In this document: one piece after another, positions 35,872-44,531 of the stretch
How positions within the stretch are numbered: the stretch's first letter is position 1
Layout: every line of letters starts with the position of its first letter
DNA from: Bradyrhizobium sp. WBOS07
GTDB taxonomy: Bacteria > Pseudomonadota > Alphaproteobacteria > Rhizobiales > Xanthobacteraceae
Reading direction: 5' to 3'
DNA length: 64,000 nt
Assembly (NCBI RefSeq): GCF_024585165.1
Contig: NZ_CP029008.1
Location: 4,538,501 to 4,602,500, forward strand
Program-made: the position numbers and the translations under genes
The notes under the pieces: model-generated
The model's input: only the letters and a program-made list of their open reading frames with translations
Told to the model about the DNA's origin: nothing
Databases searched by the model: none

Positions 35872-37821
35872 TTGAACGGCGTCACCCCCGACCCGTCAGA
35901 CCCGATCCGCAACAGTGATGCTCTGTCGCGGCTGAAGCTGGCGCAGGCCCTCGACCGGGCCCTCTATGCCATCGCGTGGGAGCGTGCCTGGCCACATCTG
36001 GCGCGGCTTCTGACCGTCGTCGGCCTGTTCCTGGTGGTGTCCTGGGCCGGCCTCTGGCTCGCGTTGCCCTTCATCGCCCGTGCCATCGGTCTCGTCGTTT
36101 TCGGCGGCATTGCGATTGCGGTGCTGTTGCCCCTGATTCGCTTCCGCTGGCCGAGCCGCGAGGAGGCATTGAGCCGGCTCGACCGTGGCTCCGGTATCCG
36201 TCACCGCCCGGCCACGACGCTGACGGACACGCTGTCCTCGCAGGATCCGGTCGCACAGGCGCTGTGGCAGGTGCAGCGTGAACGCACGCTGGCCTCGATC
36301 AAGCGGATCCGCGCCGGTCTGCCGCATCCGCGGCTCGCGCTGCATGATCCCTGGGCGCTGCGCGCGCTGGTCATGGTGATGCTGGTCGCGACCTTCTTCG
36401 CCGCCGGCGACGAGCGCGCGATGCGGCTCGGCGCCGCCTTCGACTGGAATGGCGTGCTGGCGCCCGCCAATGTTCGCGTCGACGCCTGGGTGACGCCGCC
36501 GCTCTACACCGGCAAGCCGCCGGTGATCCTGTCGACCGCCAACAAGGAGGCCGCGGCGCTGCCCGCCTCCGGTCCGCTTGCCGTTCCCGCCGGCTCGACC
36601 CTGATCGTGCGCTCCTCCGGCGGCAGTCTGGACGTCACCGTCTCCGGCGGCCTCAAGGAGGTCGCCCCTGCGGAAGCCGCGCCCAAGGGGACCAACGAGA
36701 AGCATTTCACCATCAGCGCCGACGGCACCGCGCATGTGCGCGCGCCCTCCGGCCAGCCGCAATGGGCGTTCGCGGCCACGCCGGACCGTGCGCCGACGAT
36801 CGCGCTCGCCAAGGATCCCGAGCGCCAGGCGCGCGGCGGGCTTCAGCTCTCCTACAAGATCGAGGACGATTTCGGCGTGACCGGCGCGGAGGCGCAGATC
36901 GGCTTGCGCCCCGACGACGCCAAAAATACCGCCAAGGATGGCAGCAAGGAGTCCGACAGCAAGGCCGCGCCGCGGCCGCTGTTCCAGCCGCCGCAATTCC
37001 CGCTCGTGCTGCCGAACGCGCGCACCCGCAACGGTGTCGGCCAGACGGTGAAGGACCTCAGCGAGGATCCCTATGCCGGCGCCGACGTCACCCTGACGCT
37101 CACCGCCAAGGACGAGGCCGGCAACGAGGCCAGAAGCGAACCGTTCAACATGCGCCTGCCCGAGCGTCTCTTCACCAACTCGCTGGCGCGCGCGCTGATC
37201 GAGCAGCGCCGCATCCTCGCGCTCGACGCCAACAGGAATTCGGACGTCTACACCGCGCTTGACGCCCTGTTGATCGCGCCCGAATTGTTCACGCCGGACG
37301 CCGGCTGCTATCTCGGCCTGCGCAGCCTCGCGACCCAGCTCGAGGCCGCCCGCACCGACGATGCCCTGCGCAACGTCGTGGCGAGCATGTGGGCCTTCGC
37401 GGTCACCATCGAGGACGACGGTGTCGCCGGCAGCGTCAACGCCGCGCTGCGCTCGGCGCAGGATGCGCTCAAGGCGGCGCTGGACCGCGGTGCCAGCGAG
37501 GACGAGATCAGGGTGCTGACGCAGAAGCTGCGCGAGGCCATGGCCGGCAAGGTGCGCGATCTCGCACGGCGCGCCGAACAGAATCCGCTCGGTGCGCGGC
37601 AGCCGTTCCCCGCCGAGGTCCAGCTCATCCTCGACAAGGCGATCGAGCTGCGACAGAAGACCCAGAATGCGACGCCCGAGCAGCTTGCAGACCTGGCGCA
37701 GCAGCAGGACACCTTGCGCGAGCAGCTTCAGGCCTATCGGAAGTCGGCCAACAGCCGTGCCAACAAGGCGGGGGACGACAGGACCAACCAGTTTACGCGG
37801 GACCGGAAATGCGGAAGCTAG
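35872..37821 (+). CDS. TIGR02302/DUF4175 family protein, N-terminal gene
   Basis: A 649-residue protein with two close transmembrane helices (about 44-84) and a large periplasmic region with Ig-like strands, ending in a helical, Gln-rich part. It matches the first part of TIGR02302 proteins, which are single chains of about 850 residues in most alphaproteobacteria. In Bradyrhizobium the family is known to be split into two tandem reading frames, as seen here. The function is unknown; cell-envelope work is likely. The start is a TTG behind TGGAGAG. The stop overlaps the next gene by 13 bases. Confidence 0.88.
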   Translation: MNGVTPDPSDPIRNSDALSRLKLAQALDRALYAIAWERAWPHLARLLTVVGLFLVVSWAGLWLALPFIARAIGLVVFGGIAIAVLLPLIRFRWPSREEALSRLDRGSGIRHRPATTLTDTLSSQDPVAQALWQVQRERTLASIKRIRAGLPHPRLALHDPWALRALVMVMLVATFFAAGDERAMRLGAAFDWNGVLAPANVRVDAWVTPPLYTGKPPVILSTANKEAAALPASGPLAVPAGSTLIVRSSGGSLDVTVSGGLKEVAPAEAAPKGTNEKHFTISADGTAHVRAPSGQPQWAFAATPDRAPTIALAKDPERQARGGLQLSYKIEDDFGVTGAEAQIGLRPDDAKNTAKDGSKESDSKAAPRPLFQPPQFPLVLPNARTRNGVGQTVKDLSEDPYAGADVTLTLTAKDEAGNEARSEPFNMRLPERLFTNSLARALIEQRRILALDANRNSDVYTALDALLIAPELFTPDAGCYLGLRSLATQLEAARTDDALRNVVASMWAFAVTIEDDGVAGSVNAALRSAQDALKAALDRGASEDEIRVLTQKLREAMAGKVRDLARRAEQNPLGARQPFPAEVQLILDKAIELRQKTQNATPEQLADLAQQQDTLREQLQAYRKSANSRANKAGDDRTNQFTRDRKCGS

Positions 37822-38951
37822 CACGCGTGCCAGTCTTGCGGGCGATGTCCATCGCCTGCCTCGCCTTCCTGTTGGGGAGCGTGAACCCCGTCGTGGCCCA
37901 GCAGGACCAGGACCCCGATGCCCTGCTCGACAGCGCCGAAAAGGCGATGCAGGAGTCCGGCGACAGCCTCAGGCAGAAGGAATCCGGCAAGAGCCTGGGC
38001 AATCAGTCCGACGCCATTCAGAAGCTCGAGGAATACAAGCGGGCCACGGAGCGGAGCCAATCCTCCAGTCGCGATCGCAACGTCCTGACGCAACGCGATC
38101 TCGACGACCTGCTGCGGCAGATCGAGAAGGCGGCGCGCGAGGGCAATAAGGAGGCGGCGCAGCGCTTGCTCGAGCAGCTCGCGCAGATCATGGAAAATCT
38201 CCAGATGGCGCAGCCGGGGCAATCCGGCGAGAGCGAGATGGAGCAGGCGCTCAACGAGCTCAGCGACATGATCCGCAAGCAGCAGCAATTGCGCGACAAG
38301 ACGTTCAAGCAGGGCCAGGATTCCCGGCGTGACCGCTCGCGCGGCAAGCAGGGCGATCAGTCGATGTCGGACCTCCAGCAGGATCAGCAGTCGCTGCGCG
38401 ACCGTCTGAAGAAGCTGCAGGACGAGCTGGCCAAGCGCGGCCTGACGCAGAAGGGACAAAAGGGCCAGAAGGGGCAGCAGGGTCAGAAAGGCCAGCAGGG
38501 CGACCCCGGTCAGAGCGGCGATCAGGACGGCGATCAGGGCGATGACGACGGCAGCCTCGACGCCGCCGACGGCGCCATGGGCGATGCCGGCTCGAAGCTC
38601 GGCGAGGGCAATGCCGACGGTGCCGTGGACTCGCAGGGCAAGGCCCTCGAGGCGATGCGCAAGGGCGCGCAGAAGATGGCCGAAGCGATGCAGCAGGGCG
38701 ACGGCGACGGGCAGGGCGATGGTCCCGGCAATCGGGCCGGCCGCCAGCAGAGCGGCGGCAATCAGACCGATCCGCTGGGACGCCCGCTTCACGGCCGCGA
38801 TCTCAGCGACGACTACACCGTCAAGATCCCCGGCGAGATCGACGCCCAGCGCGTCCGGCGCATCCTCGAAGAGCTCCGCCGCCGCTTAGGGGACAGCTCG
38901 CGCCCGCAGATCGAGCTCGATTACATCGAGCGTCTGCTGAAGGATTTTTGA
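37809..38951 (+). CDS. TIGR02302/DUF4175 family protein, C-terminal gene
   Basis: A 380-residue protein in the -1 frame relative to the gene before it. It starts with its own signal peptide (RAMSIACLAFLLGSVNPVVA, then QQDQ), so it is exported alone. A long helical part (about 40-210) precedes a collagen-like low-complexity stretch of Gln-Lys-Gly/Gln-x-Gly steps near 212-240 and an acidic Gly/Asp region. It ends with RRLGDSSRPQIELDYIERLL, the conserved end of TIGR02302 proteins. It probably works with the N-terminal half in the periplasm. Confidence 0.88.
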   Translation: MRKLARVPVLRAMSIACLAFLLGSVNPVVAQQDQDPDALLDSAEKAMQESGDSLRQKESGKSLGNQSDAIQKLEEYKRATERSQSSSRDRNVLTQRDLDDLLRQIEKAAREGNKEAAQRLLEQLAQIMENLQMAQPGQSGESEMEQALNELSDMIRKQQQLRDKTFKQGQDSRRDRSRGKQGDQSMSDLQQDQQSLRDRLKKLQDELAKRGLTQKGQKGQKGQQGQKGQQGDPGQSGDQDGDQGDDDGSLDAADGAMGDAGSKLGEGNADGAVDSQGKALEAMRKGAQKMAEAMQQGDGDGQGDGPGNRAGRQQSGGNQTDPLGRPLHGRDLSDDYTVKIPGEIDAQRVRRILEELRRRLGDSSRPQIELDYIERLLKDF

Positions 38952-38962
38952 CGCCAGCCACT

Positions 38963-39077
38963 GTCATCGCCCGCGCAGGCGGGCGATCCAGTATTCCAGA
39001 GCCAAGCGTCGAAGGGCTTGCCTCTTACCACATCCGCTGCAGCGTACTGGATGCCCCGGTCAAGCCGGGGCATGACA
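38963..39077. repeat. Palindromic intergenic element
   Basis: ATCGCCCGCGCAGGCGGGCGAT forms one hairpin and GCCCCGGTCAAGCCGGGGC a second; CCAGTA/TACTGG links them. It lies between the DUF4175 pair and the convergent CpdR-like gene. Confidence 0.75.
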
Positions 39078-39102
39078 GCAGCGCGGAGGGCGCAGCGTCG
39101 CC

Positions 39103-39477
39103 TCACCCCTTCTTCGCCGCCAGTGCGTCCGCCACGGCGGTGCGGATGTCGGCGACCGAGAACGGCTTTGTCACGACGTCGTGCACCAGCGCGTTGAGGT
39201 TCGAGGCGCGCTCGCGCTGGTCGGCAAAGCCGGTCATCAGCAAGATGGTCAGATCGGGAAAGTCGCGCGCGGCGGACAGCGCCAGCGCGATGCCGTCCAT
39301 GACGGGCATCTGGATGTCGGTGAGCAACAGGTCGAAGGCGCCGTCCTCGCGGCTCAGGATCTCCAGCGCCTCGGCGCCGTCTTGCGCGGTGACGGTCTCG
39401 TGGCCGTCCATGGCAATGGCGCGCGCCACCAGCGTGCGCATCGAATCCTCGTCGTCGGCGATCAGGATTTTCGGCAT
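39103..39477 (-). CDS. cpdR: CpdR-like single-domain response regulator
   Basis: A 124-residue stand-alone receiver domain. The acidic pair is at 8-10 (DDE), the phosphoacceptor is Asp54 (LLTDIQMP), the Thr switch is in MTGFAD and the Lys in VVTKPFS. It resembles CpdR, which in unphosphorylated form directs ClpXP to degrade cell-cycle proteins such as CtrA regulators. There is no output domain and no adjacent kinase. The tight fit to the CpdR group is from memory of the family. Confidence 0.75.
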   Translation of the reverse strand: MPKILIADDEDSMRTLVARAIAMDGHETVTAQDGAEALEILSREDGAFDLLLTDIQMPVMDGIALALSAARDFPDLTILLMTGFADQRERASNLNALVHDVVTKPFSVADIRTAVADALAAKKG

Positions 39478-39521
39478 GAGAGGAACCTTGGGATCAACTC
39501 CGCGCGGGCTTGCGAGGCTGA

Positions 39522-40400
39522 TTATACGCTGCCGCCGGCAATGTCGCGCCGGTTGAAGAAGCGGACGTCGATATTGCGGCCCTCCGGCGGCGGCGAGGCG
39601 AGCCGCGAGCGGAAGAAGGCGCGCTCGCCGGGCCGCAGCACGGTCTGCTCCAGCACCGTATTCCAGGCGTAGATCTCCGCTCCCTGGGCGTCGCGCACGG
39701 CAAAGCGCAGCCGCGGGATGTCGAGCGGCTTCTTGCCCTCGCCGACGATCATGCCCTCGATCACCAACACCTGCTTACCGTCCACGGTCTCGCTGGACAG
39801 CTTTACGTCCTTGAAGGCGAGGCCCCGCAGGTTCACCTCGAGCCCGACCAGCTTGTAGAATGCCGCCGTCTGCGGCAGCAGCCGCACCATGTCGCCGCGC
39901 CAGATCACCAGCGCCAGCACCAGCGCGCCCATGGCGGCACAGGCGGTCGGCAGGCCGAAATAGGATTTTCGCGGCGCAGCAGTGGCCGCGGGGCGGCTGA
40001 CCCGCGCACCGCGGCGGCGGAACAGGCCGCGGAACCAGGAATGGTGCTGCGCGCCGGCGACCTCTTGCTCGGCCTCGCGGGCCGCCGCCGACCACTCGTC
40101 CTCGGTTTCCTTGGCTTCTTCCTCGGGCCAGTCACTGGCGATCGAGGGGCTGTCGACGACAGGCGCATCGGTGGCGCTGTCGTCCGTGGCATAGGAATTC
40201 CACTGCTCGGCGAGGTCGGACTGGTCATCAGCCTGGCTGGCTGCCGCCATGGCCGGGACGGACGCCTCCTCGATGGCATCCTCGGCATGGGCGATCCAGG
40301 TCTCCTTGCAGCGGGAACAGCGGACCGCCCGTCCGTTCGCCCCAAGGCTCGCGAGCTTGATGGCGTAGGATGTCATACAATGGGGGCAGACGATATGCAT
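39522..40400 (-). CDS. MJ0042-type zinc-ribbon protein with one membrane helix
   Basis: A 292-residue protein. The N-terminal zinc ribbon of the MJ0042 type is at about 1-36 (CPHC and CSRC pairs). A long acidic linker follows, then one transmembrane helix near 160-178 and a C-terminal periplasmic domain resembling DUF3426 (KDVKLSSETVDGKQVLVIEGMI). The role is unknown; the layout suggests a membrane-linked regulator. It diverges from ftsE. The ATG at 40400 is chosen over one 6 codons upstream because it starts directly at the zinc ribbon. Confidence 0.82.
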   Translation of the reverse strand: MHIVCPHCMTSYAIKLASLGANGRAVRCSRCKETWIAHAEDAIEEASVPAMAAASQADDQSDLAEQWNSYATDDSATDAPVVDSPSIASDWPEEEAKETEDEWSAAAREAEQEVAGAQHHSWFRGLFRRRGARVSRPAATAAPRKSYFGLPTACAAMGALVLALVIWRGDMVRLLPQTAAFYKLVGLEVNLRGLAFKDVKLSSETVDGKQVLVIEGMIVGEGKKPLDIPRLRFAVRDAQGAEIYAWNTVLEQTVLRPGERAFFRSRLASPPPEGRNIDVRFFNRRDIAGGSV

Positions 40401-40600
40401 GGACGAGCCTTGATGCATGAACCAGGATTGAGCGAGGTCTTGACCATGACCCCGCCGGAAGAACCGGGCGGCCAGGATGCTGCCAATATGCTACTGGCCG
40501 ACCGTTAACGAACCGGAAACCATAACGGCGGCAAAACCCGTTGATCGCGCTGGCGGAGCGCAGCCACGCGACCCGCGCCCCCTCTCGAACGGAGCTGAAC

Positions 40601-41260
40601 TTGGTTCGGTTCGAAAATGTCGGATTGCGTTACGGCCTGGGGCCGGAGATCCTGCGCGACCTCAGCTTCCAGATCCCGGCGCATTCGTTCCAGTTCCTCA
40701 CCGGCCCGTCGGGCGCCGGCAAGACCTCGCTGCTGCGCCTGTTGTTCCTGTCGCACCGGCCGACGCGGGGCCTCGTCAATCTGTTCGGCCACGACATCTC
40801 GCAGCTCGGCAAGGACGAGATCGCGGACTTGCGCAAGCGCATCGGCATCGTGCTGCAGGATTTCCGCCTGCTCGATCACATGACGACCTATGAGAACGTC
40901 GCGCTGCCGTTCCGCGTCATGGGCCGCAGCGAGTCGAGCTACCGCAAGGAGGTGATCGACCTGTTGCGCTGGGTCGGGCTTGGCGACCGCATGGACGCGC
41001 TGCCGCCGATCCTGTCGGGCGGCGAGAAACAGCGCGCGGCGATCGCGCGCGCCGTGATCTCGCGGCCGCAGCTGCTGCTCGCGGACGAGCCGACCGGCAG
41101 CGTCGATCCGACGCTCGGACGTCGCCTGTTGCGGCTCTTCATCGAGCTCAACAAATCGGGCACCGCCGTCATCATCGCGACCCACGACATCGGCCTGATG
41201 GACCAGTATGAGGCGCGGCGGCTGGTGCTGCACCAGGGACGGTTGCACGTCTATGAGTAG
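40601..41260 (+). CDS. ftsE: Cell division ATP-binding protein FtsE
   Basis: A 219-residue ABC ATPase. Walker A GPSGAGKT is at 35-42, the signature LSGGEKQR near 139, the Walker B/D-loop LLLADEPTGSVD next, and the His switch in IIATHD. It pairs with FtsX to regulate peptidoglycan hydrolases at the division site. The start is a TTG at 40601 with GGAG 6 bases before it, giving the normal family length; an in-frame ATG 20 codons earlier gives an atypical extension. It overlaps ftsX by 8 bases. Confidence 0.95.
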   Translation: MVRFENVGLRYGLGPEILRDLSFQIPAHSFQFLTGPSGAGKTSLLRLLFLSHRPTRGLVNLFGHDISQLGKDEIADLRKRIGIVLQDFRLLDHMTTYENVALPFRVMGRSESSYRKEVIDLLRWVGLGDRMDALPPILSGGEKQRAAIARAVISRPQLLLADEPTGSVDPTLGRRLLRLFIELNKSGTAVIIATHDIGLMDQYEARRLVLHQGRLHVYE

Positions 41261-42221
41261 GACCGACGAGCGCGGCGTGCTGGTCGACCTCGGGCAGGAA
41301 CGTCCGCAGCTGCCGGCCAAGGCGCGCAACATGTCGCCGATCGTGCCGCGCGCCTCGATCCAAGGCCGGGCCCTGGTCGCCGTCGTCGCCATCATGACCT
41401 TCCTCGCGTCGATGGCCACGGGCACCGTGCTGCTGGTCAGCGCCTCCGCCGCGGAATGGCAGTCGGACGTCGCGAGCGAGATCACCATCCAGGTTCGTCC
41501 GCAAACCGGGCGCGATCTCGAACGCGACACCGCAGCGGTGACGGAGGCGATGCGCGCGCAAGCCGGCGTCGTCGAGGTCAAGCCGTTCAGCAAGGAGGAG
41601 AGCGGCAAGCTGCTCGAACCCTGGCTCGGCACCGGGCTGTCGATGGACGATCTGCCGGTGCCGCGCATGATCATCGCGCGCGTGCAACCCGGTACGCCGC
41701 TCGATCTCGAGGCTCTGCGCGCTCGGGTGAACCAGGTCGCGCCGGGCGCCAGCGTCGACGATCATCGCGCCTGGATCGAGCGCATGCGCTCGATGACCAA
41801 TGCCACCGTGCTCGCCGGCCTCGGCATCCTCGCGCTCGTCATTGTCGCCACGATCATCTCCGTCTCGTTCGCGACCCGCGGCGCCATGGCAGCGAACCGC
41901 CCGATCGTCGAGGTGCTGCACTTCGTCGGCGCCGGCGACCGTTACATCGCCAATCACTTCCTGCGTCATTTCCTCCGGCTGGGGCTCGAGGGCGGCGTGA
42001 TCGGCGGCGGCGCCGCCATGCTGGTGTTCGGCCTCTCCGAGTCGATCGCCGGCTGGTTTTCCGGTACCCCCGTCGGCGACCAGTTCGCCGCGCTGCTCGG
42101 CACCTTCTCGCTGCGGCCATCCGGCTACATCGTGCTTGCGGTCCAGGCCGTGCTGATCGGCGCCATCACCGCGGTGGCCTCGCGCCAGACGCTGTTCGCG
42201 ACCTTGAACGACGTCGACTAG
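41253..42221 (+). CDS. ftsX: Cell division protein FtsX
   Basis: A 322-residue membrane protein with four hydrophobic helices (near 43-63, 187-210, 245-265, 290-312), a large periplasmic loop after the first helix and a FtsX/MacB-type permease end. It transmits ATP hydrolysis by FtsE to murein hydrolase control in the periplasm. The ATG at 41253 overlaps the ftsE stop by 8 bases, so translation is coupled. Confidence 0.94.
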   Translation: MSRTDERGVLVDLGQERPQLPAKARNMSPIVPRASIQGRALVAVVAIMTFLASMATGTVLLVSASAAEWQSDVASEITIQVRPQTGRDLERDTAAVTEAMRAQAGVVEVKPFSKEESGKLLEPWLGTGLSMDDLPVPRMIIARVQPGTPLDLEALRARVNQVAPGASVDDHRAWIERMRSMTNATVLAGLGILALVIVATIISVSFATRGAMAANRPIVEVLHFVGAGDRYIANHFLRHFLRLGLEGGVIGGGAAMLVFGLSESIAGWFSGTPVGDQFAALLGTFSLRPSGYIVLAVQAVLIGAITAVASRQTLFATLNDVD

Positions 42222-42293
42222 GGTTGAGATACCGGACTCCACTTCGCCTCAAAACATCCTAAAATCAGTCAGGGAAGGGATCACCGACATCGC

Positions 42294-42998
42294 ATGACCT
42301 CGCCGACCGACGATCGATCGCCGAAACTGCCGCGCGGCTGGCTGCGCGCGGCAATCGTGTCGACGATTGCGCTCGCCTTCGTCGGCGCCGCGGCGGGCTT
42401 CGTCGCGTTCCTGTCGCAATTGCGCGGCGCCGAGATCGCACCGAGCCGGAAGGCTGACGGCATCGTGGTCCTGACCGGCGGCTCCTCGCGGGTCTCGGAT
42501 GCGATGGCGCTGCTCGCCGCCGGTTACGGCAGACGACTGTTGATCTCCGGCGTGCACCCGACCTCGACGGCGAACGACATCTCCAGGACGTTGCCGGAGA
42601 ACCAGTCCTTCATGACCTGTTGCGTCGATCTCGACCGCACCGCGCTCTCGACCCGCGGCAACGCGGCGGAGGCGCGGCGCTGGGCCGAAGGGCGCCGCTT
42701 CAAGTCGCTGATCGTGGTCACGTCGAACTACCACATGCCGCGCGCGCTGGTGGAATTCTCGCACGCGATGCCGCAGACGGCGCTGATCCCGTTCGCGGTG
42801 GTCGGCGAAAAATGGCGCGAGGAGCCGTGGTGGACCTCGCCGTCCACCTTGCGGCTGCTGCTGTCGGAATATGTCAAGTACCTCGCGGCCGAGGTCAGGG
42901 TGCGGCTGGAGGATTTCGGGATTGACCTTTGGCCCGAGATATCGGAGCAGCCTGCAGGCCGGCAGCTAAAGCGGCCCGCCACCGCCCAAGCCAATTGA
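42294..42998 (+). CDS. YdcF/SanA-type DUF218 membrane protein
   Basis: A 234-residue protein with one N-terminal helix (about 19-40) and a periplasmic-facing DUF218 domain (DGIVVLTGGSSRVSDAMALL, then TRGNAAEARRWA and TSNYHMPRALVEF). Related proteins (ElyC, SanA) affect envelope integrity and possibly lipid carrier handling. It follows ftsX by 72 bases and precedes plsC by 47, so a shared envelope operon is likely. Confidence 0.88.
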   Translation: MTSPTDDRSPKLPRGWLRAAIVSTIALAFVGAAAGFVAFLSQLRGAEIAPSRKADGIVVLTGGSSRVSDAMALLAAGYGRRLLISGVHPTSTANDISRTLPENQSFMTCCVDLDRTALSTRGNAAEARRWAEGRRFKSLIVVTSNYHMPRALVEFSHAMPQTALIPFAVVGEKWREEPWWTSPSTLRLLLSEYVKYLAAEVRVRLEDFGIDLWPEISEQPAGRQLKRPATAQAN

Positions 42999-43045
42999 CA
43001 TGCCAATTTGAGACGCCAATTGACCGGCAAATTGATGGACCGTCG

Positions 43046-43816
43046 ATGTTCCTGATTTTCCTGCGCTCGCTCGTGTTCAACGTGCTGTTCTACGCCGTGC
43101 TGGTATGCCTCGCGATCGTGGCGCTGCCGACCTTCGCATTGCCGCCACGCGCCATGCTGACGGTCGCCGAATGGTGGGCGAAGGCGACGCTGGTCCTGAT
43201 GCGGGTGGTCTGCAACATCAAGGTGGAATTCCGGGGGACGGAGAAGATTCCGCAGGGGCCGTTGGTGATCGTGGCGAAGCACCAGTCGTTCTGGGAGACC
43301 TTCGTGCTGCCGGGCTTCTTCGACCGCCCGATCTTCATCCTCAAGCGTCAGCTGATGCAGATCCCAGTGTTCGGCCAGTTCCTGGTCAAGACCGGCATGA
43401 TCGCGATCGATCGCAATGCCGGCGTGAAGGCGCTCCTGGACATGACCCGGCGGGCGCGCGAGGCGGTGCGCAGCGGCCGGCAACTCGTGATCTTTCCGGA
43501 AGGCACGCGCCGCGCGCCCGGCGCGCCGCCGGATTACAAGACCGGCTTTGCGCAGATCTATTCGTCCTGCGGCGTGCCGTGCCTGCCGGTCGCGCTCAAT
43601 TCCGGCTTGTTCTGGCCCCGCCGCACCTTCATGCGCTATCCCGGCACGCTCGTGGTGGAGTTCCTCGATCCGTTGCCGCCGGGCCTGCCGAAGGACGAAT
43701 TTCTCTCCCGCGTGCAGACGGCCATCGAGGATGCGACCGGCCGCCTCGTCGAAGCTGGCCGCAAGGAGCAGGAGCAATTGATCGGCTCGGCGCCGAGCTA
43801 CGCGCCGACGGGCTAG
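43046..43816 (+). CDS. plsC: 1-acyl-sn-glycerol-3-phosphate acyltransferase
   Basis: A 256-residue membrane acyltransferase that makes phosphatidic acid from lysophosphatidic acid. It has an N-terminal hydrophobic helix, the catalytic H-x4-acidic motif (KHQSFWETF, with Glu in place of Asp, common in alphaproteobacteria) near 75, and the FPEGTR motif near 150. The ATG at 43046 starts directly before the membrane helix; the upstream in-frame region lacks coding character. It is last in the ftsEX-ydcF-plsC run. Confidence 0.92.
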   Translation: MFLIFLRSLVFNVLFYAVLVCLAIVALPTFALPPRAMLTVAEWWAKATLVLMRVVCNIKVEFRGTEKIPQGPLVIVAKHQSFWETFVLPGFFDRPIFILKRQLMQIPVFGQFLVKTGMIAIDRNAGVKALLDMTRRAREAVRSGRQLVIFPEGTRRAPGAPPDYKTGFAQIYSSCGVPCLPVALNSGLFWPRRTFMRYPGTLVVEFLDPLPPGLPKDEFLSRVQTAIEDATGRLVEAGRKEQEQLIGSAPSYAPTG

Positions 43817-44421
43817 CGGCTTTCGCGGTCTTCGTTTTGAGCCGCGTGCAGGGAATGCGCGTCGCCATGCAGCATCAATGCAAGCTGGTGCAGCTGCGCG
43901 TCGCGAAAGCCTTCGGCTTCGATCGCCTTCACCGTCGCGGTGACATAGTCGCGGTTGACACCCGACTGGCCATGGCCCTGAAGGACATGGCGGTGCTGCT
44001 CGGCGAGCGAGAGACGGCCGGCATATTGCGCATGGCCGCGGTCGACGACATAGGTGAGCGCGGAGACGCGCTGGCGCGCGTCGTTCTCCAGCCACACCGA
44101 ACGCATCACCTCGCGATAGACCGAGGTGACCTGCTCGCGCGCGCGCAAGTAAGCGACGACCTCGGTGCGGTTCTTTTCAGCGACGCGGAAGGCGATGCCG
44201 CGGCAGGCGCCGCCGCGATCGAGCCCGAGCACCAGGCCCGGCTTCTCCGGCGTGCCGCGATGCACGAAGGAATAGACGCAGAGCGCGCGATGCTCGCCGA
44301 CCAGCCGCGCCGGGACGCGCTCCTCGAAGTCGAAGCCCGGCCGCCACATCAGCGAACCGTAGCCGAACACCCAGAGGTCGCCTTTGGCGGTGGTGACGGA
44401 GGGGAGGGTGATTTCCGACAT
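43813..44421 (-). CDS. chaC: Gamma-glutamylcyclotransferase (ChaC family)
   Basis: A 202-residue ChaC-type protein. It opens with the substrate motif DLWVFGYGSLMWRPGFDF and holds the GGACRGIAFRVAE segment with the catalytic Glu region. It would split glutathione to 5-oxoproline and Cys-Gly. The ATG at 44421 matches family starts; an in-frame ATG 8 codons upstream is possible. The gene overlaps the plsC end by 4 bases on the other strand and diverges from the DUF2125 gene. Confidence 0.88.
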   Translation of the reverse strand: MSEITLPSVTTAKGDLWVFGYGSLMWRPGFDFEERVPARLVGEHRALCVYSFVHRGTPEKPGLVLGLDRGGACRGIAFRVAEKNRTEVVAYLRAREQVTSVYREVMRSVWLENDARQRVSALTYVVDRGHAQYAGRLSLAEQHRHVLQGHGQSGVNRDYVTATVKAIEAEGFRDAQLHQLALMLHGDAHSLHAAQNEDRESR

Positions 44422-44531
44422 TTCGGGCACGGCTACCAGAACCATGTGCCGAAGCGAAGCGAATTCTCCGCCTTTCGCCGCAGCCGCACCACGCTTACAT
44501 TTGCCTGAATCTGGGATCAAAGGGTCGCCGC

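Noticed and set aside
37389..38951. Programmed -1 frameshift joining the two DUF4175 halves
   Set aside because: I saw no slippery heptamer followed by a structure, and the second half has its own start and signal peptide. Two genes explain it better.
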